Of a stretch of 35,959 bases of DNA, positions 1 through 8,653 are shown one piece after another; the stretch's first letter is position 1, and the number at the start of each line of letters is the position of its first letter. Under the pieces are notes generated by a model. It was not told the DNA's origin, made no database searches, and saw only the letters and a list, made by a program, of their open reading frames with translations. The DNA is from Ignavibacteriales bacterium. Its GTDB lineage: Bacteria; Bacteroidota; Ignavibacteria; Ignavibacteriales; Melioribacteraceae. The position numbers were made by a program, and so were the translations under genes. Location: the NCBI GenBank assembly GCA_016234355.1, contig JACRFC010000169.1, positions 1 to 35,959 of the forward strand, given 5' to 3'.

Positions 1-1719
1 AGTTTAATATTTGGTAAAGATTCCGCTTATGGACAATTAGGCAATCGGGCACCGCAAGGATTAAGCGCAATAGAAAGGTTGGGAGCCGGAGGTAGTAATG
101 CCGAAGATGCTTGGCTTTATCGTGCTTATGGCGGAGGCGATCTCAATAAATTTTATGAACGTAAGAGAGAAGGTATTTATAGTCTAGAAAATTTTAACGC
201 TATAGCCAGCCAACTGAACAGAGACTTCGGCGGTAATGAATGGATGATTGAGAGGCGGTTAAACACGATGCCGCAATTTAGTGATTTTAAAACTGCGGGG
301 ATAATACCGAAGCTTGCACAAAGTATTGCCGAGCACCCATATGGTTATACGCAAGAGGATTTTAAAAAAATTAAGAATGATCCGGATTTTAAGGAAAGAA
401 ACATGGGGGATTATCAAAAAGATGCTGCGGGTGCGGTTAGTGCCACTGAAAAAAATAGAGCCGAACAGCAAACAATTATGAATCAGATTGGTGATGATTA
501 CCGCAAGATGATCAATAAAATGGGATTGGATTGGTTAAGCACTTGGCGCGATCTTTCAACATCGGCGAACAACTATAAAATTATTCAAGATCAACTGAAT
601 GATGTTCTCGGCGAAAGCATAAAAAGGTTCAAAGAGTTCTTTGTTGAAGGAGGAAAAAGCGCTAAAGAATTTGAAGAGTGGAAGAAGAGAGAGGAGCTTG
701 AGAGTAATAGATTCCAACCTAAGAAAGAGGAAACCGAAGACGACCAGACGACCAAAAAATCTTTACAACAGCTTGATAATAAGTTTAAGTTACAACATAG
801 TCCGAGCTATGACGAATGGAAGAACAAACACACACCGATCAAAGATGCACACGGCATACCGGCAGAAGGATTTGTAGCGGAAGAAATGTCGAAGTTACAA
901 AAAGCATTAAGTGAATCTCCTTTAGGAATGAGATATAGAACAAGTCTTTATGAAGGAGATGCTACAACAGGACACGCTCCGGGTTCGCCACACTATACAG
1001 GAAAAGCATTTGACACAAGTCTTTATGATAAGGTTGCCAACAAAAAAATTGATGCGGATAATTACCCGCCGGAGGTAAAAACTTTTTACCAACAATTTGC
1101 TGATGAACATGGACTAAAGTATGGCGGTTCTTTTAAGCGATCATTTCGGGACGGGAAATTTATTGCCGGTCCAGACAACAATCATTTTCAAGAGGGTATA
1201 GGTTCACCGGTGAATGAAGATGAGAGCCATTCAGAGTTTAACAGAATTAAATCAGTTGTAGGACGAGACAAAGAATATCAAAAAGAATATCAAGAGGATA
1301 CTCGTAAACAATTGCTAATGCGAAGCGAGTATGAAAAATATGGAATTTCAATACTGCCCTCTTATAGAATTTCGGGCAATGAGTTATCTCCCAAATCAAT
1401 GAGCGAAGGGTTCAAAAAAGCATTGCAGTATCGAAACGAACCTTACTGGCCAATCTCTGAATCGGCAATAGATTATAAGAGGAAAGATCAATCTTTCTTT
1501 GAACCAAGTAGTAAAATAAAAAATGAAAAAAATGAAGGGAACTTTAATTTTGATCCGAACGCAATTAAAGAAGCAATCTTACAAGGATTTCGAGAATTAT
1601 CAGGGAGGGGCAATGATCAAAAAGAAATTATTATTAGAGACAAAACAGCGAATGGAATTACAAGTGAACATATGGAAACTTCTAGACGCAATGCTAATTC
1701 ATTTTATAACGGGAGATAG
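1..1719 (+). CDS. Phage tail tape-measure-like protein, C-terminal part, with an M15/D-Ala-D-Ala carboxypeptidase-like segment; 5' partial
   Basis: Frame is open from base 1 (SLIFGKDSAYGQLGNRAPQGLSAIERLG...), so the TTG at 79 is probably not the true start. Segment SPHYTGKAFDTSLYD...GPDNNHFQ resembles the SxHxxGxAxD / HF metal-binding motifs of M15-type peptidases. C-terminus EIIIRDKT... is typical of tail proteins. Confidence 0.6.
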   Translation, partial: SLIFGKDSAYGQLGNRAPQGLSAIERLGAGGSNAEDAWLYRAYGGGDLNKFYERKREGIYSLENFNAIASQLNRDFGGNEWMIERRLNTMPQFSDFKTAGIIPKLAQSIAEHPYGYTQEDFKKIKNDPDFKERNMGDYQKDAAGAVSATEKNRAEQQTIMNQIGDDYRKMINKMGLDWLSTWRDLSTSANNYKIIQDQLNDVLGESIKRFKEFFVEGGKSAKEFEEWKKREELESNRFQPKKEETEDDQTTKKSLQQLDNKFKLQHSPSYDEWKNKHTPIKDAHGIPAEGFVAEEMSKLQKALSESPLGMRYRTSLYEGDATTGHAPGSPHYTGKAFDTSLYDKVANKKIDADNYPPEVKTFYQQFADEHGLKYGGSFKRSFRDGKFIAGPDNNHFQEGIGSPVNEDESHSEFNRIKSVVGRDKEYQKEYQEDTRKQLLMRSEYEKYGISILPSYRISGNELSPKSMSEGFKKALQYRNEPYWPISESAIDYKRKDQSFFEPSSKIKNEKNEGNFNFDPNAIKEAILQGFRELSGRGNDQKEIIIRDKTANGITSEHMETSRRNANSFYNGR

Positions 1720-3401
1720 TGAATATGATACGGAAAATAGAACCCTTAGTTGAAGTATGGAATGTTTTCGGCTATCAAAACATCAGCCAGTATATCTCCA
1801 GCGTAAGGATTCAGAACAGTGTTGATACTCCGGTTGGAGTGATGACATTAGTTATTAACCCAAGCGCAACAAGCAGTTTGCCAACCTCAATTATACATAA
1901 CGCTATTCTAAATGAAGCGCAGAAAAGATTAGAACTAAACTCGATTGTTTCGGCGAAGATAGATAAAAATTCCGAGAAGCATTCTTTTCTTGGAAGGATT
2001 GACAATATTTATCCACGGATATCAGCAGACGGAAATAACACACAGCGGGAATTAGTTGTTAATTGCTCAATGCTATTGCCAAAAATTTTAATAAGAGATG
2101 AGATAATAAACTTCCCTTTGCTACAATATATGCCGGGCGCAAAAGAAAAACTTGGCACAGAGAGAGTAATGTTTTTAGAAGGCATGAGAGGGAACGTATC
2201 GGAAGATAAGACGAACGTATTTCAAGGCAGTAAACCGGAAGACGCAGTAAAGTGGATTATAGAAAATTGCATAGCGACTAATACCACAGTTACTAATGGA
2301 CGGACACGAGGCGGAAACATAGTTGCAAAATCTTTTTTCAACCCTAAGAAAGCCGCGACGTTCCGTTTTCGTTTTCTTTTAGGGGAACAACTTTACAATC
2401 CAATCCTCTCAGTGTATGCCGGTCCATTGTTAAGCTATATTATTTCATGTATTGACGTGGCTTTTTATGAAATTTTCTTCGACACCGAAACGGGAGAGGA
2501 CGGGCTCGCATATAATGTTATGACTGTGAGACCCAAGCCCTTTTCGTTTGTTGATTACAAACCGCAGCACAGTGCAAGCAAAAATTATAATGTAATAACC
2601 GGATGGGTAAATTTTGATAGTTACGAAAAGGAAAATCTTTTGGATAACCGACATAAAAAGGGAGTAGTAGATGCCATTACAAAAAACAGTGAGCAGAGAT
2701 TAACCGATACAACCGGAATTTCCGATTATGAGTTAAAGAATTCCTTTTCCGTAACCTTTCAACAATCAATAATGGCACCGGCAAATAGTTTGTTTGGGCA
2801 GTTAGGCCCTCTTTTCCCGCTACTAAATTTTGACAGCATTAAACGATATGGCTTAAGACATCTTCAGCTGGATTCTACTGTAAGCAACTATGAAAGCCCA
2901 AAAGAAAAATACAATAGGATGATAGCGAGCAAAACACCGCAAGATCTTGCCAAAATTATGAGTGAACCAAAAGGAGAACTTGAAGCTTTATTTGATAAAC
3001 GGGAAAAAGTATTTGAATGGTATGCTTATCCATATTTTGAAAGCGGATCAATTACATGGGTGGGTGATGAAAATTTGAAAGTTGGACAACGATTAATATA
3101 TGAAGACAAAGAATTTTTAGATCCAGAAGAGAAGAAAGTTTACCACGGAGTGGAATATTATATCAACAGTATTGCGCATGAGTTTGCGTATGGTAGATTT
3201 TTTAGAACTACAACAGAATTAAGCAGAGGAGCGCCGAAAGGATTAGCAGCAAAATGGCTTAATAAAAATAGAGCTGATTTCATAAGTCCAACGGAGCTAG
3301 ATTATGACCTATATATGAACAAAGGTATTAGGGTTGATAAGGTCTATGAACGACCGACTATGGAAGAGATGTTGCAAAATGGACTAACGGAAATTGTATG
3401 A
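1719..3401 (+). CDS. Probable phage tail/baseplate structural protein
   Basis: 560-aa ORF overlapping the upstream tail gene by 1 nt; context and composition consistent with a baseplate hub-like protein; no catalytic motif recognised. Confidence 0.5.
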   Translation: MNMIRKIEPLVEVWNVFGYQNISQYISSVRIQNSVDTPVGVMTLVINPSATSSLPTSIIHNAILNEAQKRLELNSIVSAKIDKNSEKHSFLGRIDNIYPRISADGNNTQRELVVNCSMLLPKILIRDEIINFPLLQYMPGAKEKLGTERVMFLEGMRGNVSEDKTNVFQGSKPEDAVKWIIENCIATNTTVTNGRTRGGNIVAKSFFNPKKAATFRFRFLLGEQLYNPILSVYAGPLLSYIISCIDVAFYEIFFDTETGEDGLAYNVMTVRPKPFSFVDYKPQHSASKNYNVITGWVNFDSYEKENLLDNRHKKGVVDAITKNSEQRLTDTTGISDYELKNSFSVTFQQSIMAPANSLFGQLGPLFPLLNFDSIKRYGLRHLQLDSTVSNYESPKEKYNRMIASKTPQDLAKIMSEPKGELEALFDKREKVFEWYAYPYFESGSITWVGDENLKVGQRLIYEDKEFLDPEEKKVYHGVEYYINSIAHEFAYGRFFRTTTELSRGAPKGLAAKWLNKNRADFISPTELDYDLYMNKGIRVDKVYERPTMEEMLQNGLTEIV

Positions 3402-3410
3402 TAGGCAATT

Positions 3411-3515
3411 GGCAATGATCAAAAAGGAATTATCATAAGGGATAAAACTGAAGGTGGTATTTCAGTAGAGCAATTTGATCACGCGAGTCGGAGGGCAAAT
3501 TCGGTATTTAAATAA
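3411..3515 (+). pseudogene. Orphan C-terminal fragment homologous to the end of the tape-measure-like protein
   Basis: Translates to GNDQKGIIIRDKTEGGISVEQFDHASRRANSVFK*, parallel to GNDQKEIIIRDKTANGITSEHMETSRRNANSFYNGR* at 1609-1719; in-frame TAG at 3402-3404 just upstream, no start codon. Confidence 0.75.
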
Positions 3516-3600
3516 TAAAAAAACCACGATTAGATACGAGTTCAACATTCAAATTACTAAGGGTTGTATGTGATAATTTAAAATAATGCAAGGATGAATC

Positions 3601-3900
3601 ATGCAACAAATTATCACAATCCAAGTGGAGCTTGAAGAATTTAAGGAAATAGTAAAAGAGATTGTCACAGATGTTGTCAAGAGACAATTGGTTCATAACA
3701 GTTCGTCTGAGAAAGAAGATGAATTAATTTCTATGAACCAAGCTTGTCTGATGTTGAATGTTTCCAAAGTTACACTCTGGAACTATCGTAAGAAAAAATT
3801 AATCCATGCTCGGAAAATTGGCAGAAGAGTTCTATTTAGTAAAAAAGAATTGCGTGAGGCAACAGAACATGCTTATATTGGACAAGCGCTTCATAATTAA
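3601..3900 (+). CDS. Excisionase-type / MerR-like HTH (HTH_17) DNA-binding protein
   Basis: SMNQACLMLNVSKVTLWNYRKKKLIHARKIGRRVLFSKKELREA matches the winged-helix excisionase family pattern. Confidence 0.8.
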   Translation: MQQIITIQVELEEFKEIVKEIVTDVVKRQLVHNSSSEKEDELISMNQACLMLNVSKVTLWNYRKKKLIHARKIGRRVLFSKKELREATEHAYIGQALHN

Positions 3901-4020
3901 AGGTAATGTGTGAACTGTGTGAGAAATATAAATTTTATTTTCCAACTTATTATAATAAATATAGTTAGACGTTAAGAAGCGACTCCCGCCACCTCCACTT
4001 ATATCATACAGCTTATCTAA

Positions 4021-4047
4021 AATGCGTTTATAATTAATAAACGCATT
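4021..4047. repeat. Perfect inverted repeat, 11-bp arms, 5-nt loop
   Basis: AATGCGTTTAT-AATTA-ATAAACGCATT. Confidence 0.85.
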
Positions 4048-4070
4048 CCATTGAAAATAAAACAATTCTT

Positions 4071-4211
4071 TTAGGTAGGAAACACTTTACTATAAATTTC
4101 CTTAGTCAAAGGTAATCGATTTCCCTTGACTATGATGTTTCTATGGTCTAATTCCTTCAGCAATTGATTTTGTTTGTACAATAGTTTGTTATTTCTTTTT
4201 AATAATTCCAT
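4071..4211 (-). CDS. Possible small ORF (46 aa)
   Basis: MELLKRNNKLLYKQNQLLKELDHRNIIVKGNRLPLTKEIYSKVFPT*; frame is open further upstream without an ATG, so it could be a remnant of a longer gene. Confidence 0.3.
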   Translation of the reverse strand: MELLKRNNKLLYKQNQLLKELDHRNIIVKGNRLPLTKEIYSKVFPT

Positions 4212-4312
4212 CTCTATACTGTCGTATTGGGCTGCCCGATTTGTTGATTGCGCCCGGCAATTACTTGATAAAAAAGAAAAGTTAAAAGAACAATGATTAT
4301 GGTTTTTATTAT

Positions 4313-5098
4313 TTACTCCTCATATATATAGTCAAATATCTTTTCATGTGTAAGCATTTCATTTGAGTAATAAAGCAATGACCGCATTAACATTCTGTTC
4401 TCATCATCGTATTCGAATATTTCTTTCTGTTTTATTATACCTCGCGAGTTAAATGATTCGCGGCAAATTAATTCTTTGTTTTCGTTATATGATAAATCTT
4501 CATAACCAATCAACTTATCATTTGAGTCGTATTCGTCAATATGAATATCTAGTCCGTCAATATTTTTTATCCGAACATTTTTTAGCTGAACATTACCATC
4601 TGAATTGTAAAAATATTGAATATCATTTTTCACACTTCTGTCTATGTGAATCGAGTGAAAAACTCCGTCTTCATTCGAAGCTTCAATGTTTTTTTGCTTT
4701 CCATTTTCATCGAATTCAAATTCAATTATTTCATGTTTATTCTTGGAAAAATATTCCTGTCGTATAAGGTTATGCTCTTCATTATATATAAAGATTGTAC
4801 GGGATTCTTCATTCCAATTTTCATCATAGTCGATTTGTTCTATTAAATTATCATTTTCATCATAAATGAATTTTATGATTTCCGTTTCCTCTCCATATGA
4901 TTCTCTTCTAGAGATATTATTCTTATTATCATCAACAAAACGGTGTTCTATCTTTCCATCAGTTGAATAATGAATATCTTCTTCTACCTCATTCTCTGTG
5001 TCGTATTTGTGCTCATAGTATAGGAATGATCTTTCTTCGGGCGGATTACTTGAGTAATCTTTGAAGATGCAGAAAATCCTGTAATCAGTTTTTAGCAT
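4313..5098 (-). CDS. YD-repeat-like protein
   Basis: Repeated Y/F-D-E-N-x(n)-E/R-x-x-x-Y units (e.g. FIYDENDNLIEQIDYDENWNEESRTIFIYNEEHNLIRQEYF). Confidence 0.6.
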   Translation of the reverse strand: MLKTDYRIFCIFKDYSSNPPEERSFLYYEHKYDTENEVEEDIHYSTDGKIEHRFVDDNKNNISRRESYGEETEIIKFIYDENDNLIEQIDYDENWNEESRTIFIYNEEHNLIRQEYFSKNKHEIIEFEFDENGKQKNIEASNEDGVFHSIHIDRSVKNDIQYFYNSDGNVQLKNVRIKNIDGLDIHIDEYDSNDKLIGYEDLSYNENKELICRESFNSRGIIKQKEIFEYDDENRMLMRSLLYYSNEMLTHEKIFDYIYEE

Positions 5099-5116
5099 AA
5101 AAGTATCTCACACTAA

Positions 5117-6154
5117 TTAATTTAATCTTGCAAATTCTGATTCTTGAAAAACATACGAGATCAATTGGTTGCCCCTTAAATCCATCACTCCCTTTTTACC
5201 TAATTCTGTAAACTGGATAATTCCTTCATGAAATATTGGAGGTTGCTCAAATTTAAATGGAGTTAAAAAATCCTGTTCTAATCCAAGAAGCGCCCAATTG
5301 TACTTTGCTTTTACCGGAAGCATCCCGTTTTGGGCATAAGCCACATCTCTGAAAATGAATTCAGTTATTTGTTCTCCGTTTTTATCAATAACTCCCCAAT
5401 AACCGTCTTTTTTGACAATCAACTTATCTTCATATGCAAAGGCTGCTTCATCATAAATCGGATCAATGACAAATTCATTTTCGCGGTTAATAAAGCCGGC
5501 TCGTTCCCCGATCGAAGCAGCGGCTAATCCATATTCAAAGCGGGAGACTTTATCATAAATAGGTGGGATTACCATATCCCCGTAAATGTTTAGAAATCCA
5601 TACTTATTGTTTTGCTTAACTCTCACAAGCCACTCCGATACGTAATCGTTTTCATTGAGCAGATCAAAAGGGTTGATTATTTTTGAACGGAATTCAAATG
5701 AGGTTATAAATTGACCCTTACAATTTACAAGTGCTTCTTCCTTATAATTTGCATTGTCACTAAATCTAGCGACTTTAGCTACACCGCAATCGAAGGGTGT
5801 AGTTAGTAGTGGTTCATCGTAGACAAATATTTCATTTCCCTCTTTATCAATTATCATTGTGTCCTGCAGATTAGAAACGAAGGCATATCCCTGGCTGAAA
5901 TCTTCGGCGAGATCGTATTTGTAGATAACTTGATGATTGCCGAGTCGGTTGATATAGCCGGATTTATCCCGTTTTTCGATTCTTGCTAAATCATCATGGA
6001 AATCGTAGAGAGTACAGCGGTCAAACCAAATCCTTGAGTCGTTTTTAAGCTGTATTCCTTTTTCTAGGAGGCCGTTCTTTTTCCTATAAACGATGCAACT
6101 TCCGTTAATAAAGTCTCCGCAAATAATTTGTTCATTTTTAGAATTCATCATCAA
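5117..6154 (-). CDS. WG-repeat (KWG-type) protein
   Basis: Repeats such as NKYGFLNIYGDMVIPPIYDKVSRFEYGLA, ERAGFINRENEFVIDPIYDEAAFAYEDK, GYWGVIDKNGEQITEFIF. Confidence 0.85.
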   Translation of the reverse strand: MMMNSKNEQIICGDFINGSCIVYRKKNGLLEKGIQLKNDSRIWFDRCTLYDFHDDLARIEKRDKSGYINRLGNHQVIYKYDLAEDFSQGYAFVSNLQDTMIIDKEGNEIFVYDEPLLTTPFDCGVAKVARFSDNANYKEEALVNCKGQFITSFEFRSKIINPFDLLNENDYVSEWLVRVKQNNKYGFLNIYGDMVIPPIYDKVSRFEYGLAAASIGERAGFINRENEFVIDPIYDEAAFAYEDKLIVKKDGYWGVIDKNGEQITEFIFRDVAYAQNGMLPVKAKYNWALLGLEQDFLTPFKFEQPPIFHEGIIQFTELGKKGVMDLRGNQLISYVFQESEFARLN

Positions 6155-6203
6155 CTCCTAGTTTTTCTAATCCAAATGTATCTGCTGGATTAGATGTTAA
6201 GAG

Positions 6204-6218
6204 TATCATTAAATGATA
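6204..6218. promoter_or_regulatory. 15-bp palindrome TATCATT-A-AATGATA, putative operator
   Basis: Same sequence at 11115-11129, within an identical 18-bp string GTATCATTAAATGATATT; lies between divergent genes. Confidence 0.5.
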
Positions 6219-6273
6219 TTTTAAATGTTTGTGTAGTTAATGAAATTAGAATTCATTTTATTTGATTCAGAAT

Positions 6274-6291
6274 TTTCTGCACGTGCAGAAA
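6274..6291. promoter_or_regulatory. Perfect 18-bp palindrome TTTCTGCACGTGCAGAAA, putative operator
   Basis: Reads identically on both strands; in the divergent intergenic region 6155-6403. Confidence 0.55.
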
Positions 6292-6403
6292 TCCATTTAA
6301 ATGAATCTATTATTGTAACATTAAATGAGTTTTGAAAATCGAAAAATTTATTCCATTGAATCTGCGCAAACGAGTAACCAACAATAAGGGAAGGAGAATA
6401 ATT

Positions 6404-6640
6404 ATGAGTAGAATTAAAATTAGTGTACCTTATACAGAGATGTACGCTGTAGAGGATGCAATTTCTAGGGATCCACATGATAAGTTGGGTAGTGTAATTC
6501 GCTTGATTGATCATTACCTGGAATCTGAATATGAATGTGAGGATGGGAAAATAGTAAAACCATACGAATTCTATATAGGATCTACTTCTCAAGATTATAG
6601 AATGAGAGCTTCAAAGCATGGAGCTGAATATGTGAATTAA
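6404..6640 (+). CDS. Small hypothetical protein (78 aa)
   Basis: MSRIKISVPYTEMYAVEDAISRDPHDKLGSVIRLIDHYLE...; RBS-like AAGGAGA upstream of ATG 6404 favours this start over 6332. Confidence 0.65.
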   Translation: MSRIKISVPYTEMYAVEDAISRDPHDKLGSVIRLIDHYLESEYECEDGKIVKPYEFYIGSTSQDYRMRASKHGAEYVN

Positions 6641-6810
6641 TGGTAGTAGTTTATAAGGAAAGATCTATCAAAAGAATGATGGAGATGGAAAGTTTATTAA
6701 ATGACCAATACATTAGATACTCAAACAATGTAAAGGGTGGCTCTGCTGGTCCTCGCGCTCAAGATTCCGATGACTATAAATATGTTTATGTATGTTTTAA
6801 AATGAAATAA
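6640..6810 (+). CDS. Small hypothetical protein (56 aa), translationally coupled
   Basis: TAATG overlap with the preceding stop; MVVVYKERSIKRMMEMESLLNDQYIRYSNNVKGGSAGPRAQDSDDYKYVYVCFKMK*. Confidence 0.5.
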   Translation: MVVVYKERSIKRMMEMESLLNDQYIRYSNNVKGGSAGPRAQDSDDYKYVYVCFKMK

Positions 6811-6818
6811 ATTACATT

Positions 6819-7319
6819 TTGTCTATGAATTTTCTAGCAATAGATTTCGAAACAGCCAATTATTATCGGGATAGTGCTTGCGCTGTTGGATTGGTACGCG
6901 TCGAAAATCTACAAATTGTTGAGCGAAAATGTCTACTGATTAAACCGCCGTCAAAATGGTTTGTCTTCTCTTACTTACATGGAATTACATGGGAGGATGT
7001 TAAAGAGCAACTAGATTTTGGATCTCTCTGGAATGAAATTGAACCTTTCTTCGCCGGAATTGATTTTGTGGTTGCCCACAACTCCAGTTTCGATTCTTCG
7101 GTTTTGAGAGCGCTCTGTAATAGATACAATCTTGAAATGCCGAATATCAACTTCAAATGTACTGTCAACATCTCTAGAAAACTTTGGGGAATTTATCCAA
7201 CCAAACTCTCAGATGTCTGCAATAAATTTGGAATTCCTCTTCAACATCATGAAGCTATGTCAGATACACTTGCGTGTGCAGAAATAATGATAAAGGCTAT
7301 TAAAGAAGGATATTCATAA
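6819..7319 (+). CDS. DEDDh 3'-5' exonuclease (DNA polymerase III epsilon-like)
   Basis: LAIDFETAN, VVAHNSSFDSSVL, HHEAMSDTLACAEI motifs. Confidence 0.9.
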   Translation: MSMNFLAIDFETANYYRDSACAVGLVRVENLQIVERKCLLIKPPSKWFVFSYLHGITWEDVKEQLDFGSLWNEIEPFFAGIDFVVAHNSSFDSSVLRALCNRYNLEMPNINFKCTVNISRKLWGIYPTKLSDVCNKFGIPLQHHEAMSDTLACAEIMIKAIKEGYS

Positions 7320-7336
7320 ATACAAAGAGGTTAGAA

Positions 7337-7525
7337 ATGAAAAAAAATCTTACTGAAGCTAGTTTTTCTAATCCGAATGCATCTGTTGAAACGCATTTTC
7401 GTAGCATCATTAAATTAGATTTAATGAATAAGAAATGGAATTGTTATAAAAAAATATTAGTGTGTTTTATAAAGATGGTCTTAATGAGATTTACTTGGCA
7501 TCAGAATATTTCTTATATCAGATAA
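7337..7525 (+). CDS. Hypothetical ORF, possibly degraded
   Basis: RBS-like AGAGG before ATG; N-terminus SFSNPNASVETHFRSIIK is repeated at 6160-6216; 3' end overlaps the convergent nuclease gene. Confidence 0.3.
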   Translation: MKKNLTEASFSNPNASVETHFRSIIKLDLMNKKWNCYKKILVCFIKMVLMRFTWHQNISYIR

Positions 7526-8407
7526 GTTTTTTTCTAAATAATCTGGGAATTCAATTATGTTATTTAGATTTTTAGCACATTCGTCTAAATCGAGATAGTT
7601 TCTAAAATATATTTTAAAATTTATAATATCCTCATGTTTTAAATCAGTTTGAGATAGTAATCTTCTAATGTCTCCCTTTCGACTCTTTTGGGGAATATCT
7701 TGGATATATTTAAGCACTAGCTTATCATTCATAATCAAAGTCTTTGAACCATCCTCAATATTTTCTATCCAATGCATTTGGTTTTTAGTTAAGGGTTTGT
7801 TGATACTTCTTTTTGATATTAACACATGCTTGATATTAGTATATCCATAACCGAGTGCATTCTTATAAATTCTTAAATAATTTAGATATTGATCGATATT
7901 ATATCTTGCGTCAACTTTGATCTCAACAAGTATCACTCTACCATTTTTATCAATCAAAATCATATCAGCATATAAGCCATACCTATCATCATCTTCGTAT
8001 TGTAATTTCCAAAGTTTAAGAGATTCATATCTTTCATTTAATAATTGAGAAAAAAAATTATCTAGTAAAGAACCTTTACTTTTATGAAAAGAATCTATTA
8101 ATCGTGGAGCAATAACAAATTCTAATTTTTTACTATGCTCGATTCTCTCTTCAGAAATTGATTCCCCAACCTTACTTGCTAAATCTTTTACAACATTAAA
8201 AAAGTTGGAAATTCTTTCAGCCTGATTAAACCTGCTAACATCTTTATTTATTATATGTATACTGTTTGTTAGAATGGCAATTATATTTTTCTCTTTCGGT
8301 AACTCCATTAATACTCTTCTAAATTTGATTTCCCATAATAATTTATCTTCTAAGAAATAATCAGAGTCTCTGATTTCTAACAAATTGTTATCAAAATTAA
8401 ATGCCAT
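7481..8407 (-). CDS. PD-(D/E)XK nuclease superfamily protein
   Basis: YADMILIDKNGRVILVEIKVDARYNIDQYLNYL: D-x(n)-EIK core plus downstream QYLNYL helix. Confidence 0.7.
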   Translation of the reverse strand: MAFNFDNNLLEIRDSDYFLEDKLLWEIKFRRVLMELPKEKNIIAILTNSIHIINKDVSRFNQAERISNFFNVVKDLASKVGESISEERIEHSKKLEFVIAPRLIDSFHKSKGSLLDNFFSQLLNERYESLKLWKLQYEDDDRYGLYADMILIDKNGRVILVEIKVDARYNIDQYLNYLRIYKNALGYGYTNIKHVLISKRSINKPLTKNQMHWIENIEDGSKTLIMNDKLVLKYIQDIPQKSRKGDIRRLLSQTDLKHEDIINFKIYFRNYLDLDECAKNLNNIIEFPDYLEKNLSDIRNILMPSKSH

Positions 8408-8463
8408 TACACTTCCTTATATATTCAATTATACAATAATATCATTAAAGGATGTTAAAAATA

Positions 8464-8574
8464 ATGGAAAAAATACAAAATGTTATTTTTCTTAAACTAG
8501 AAAGGTTTTATAATGGTAAAAATGAAACAGTGAATGGAATTAGGAAAGTGTATGATAATTATTGTTTTAAGTAA
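8464..8574 (+). CDS. Possible small ORF (36 aa)
   Basis: MEKIQNVIFLKLERFYNGKNETVNGIRKVYDNYCFK*; no clear RBS. Confidence 0.2.
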   Translation: MEKIQNVIFLKLERFYNGKNETVNGIRKVYDNYCFK

Positions 8575-8653
8575 ATAAAAGAGAAATAATAAAGAGTTAT
8601 TACAAGAGAATTATTTCTAGTCATGAATATTATTTTCTTCATAAATGATTACA

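Noticed and set aside
1609-3515. Duplicated tape-measure C-terminus considered as a diversity-generating retroelement template/variable repeat pair
   Set aside because: No reverse transcriptase ORF in the window and no adenine-specific substitution pattern; simple duplication is more likely.
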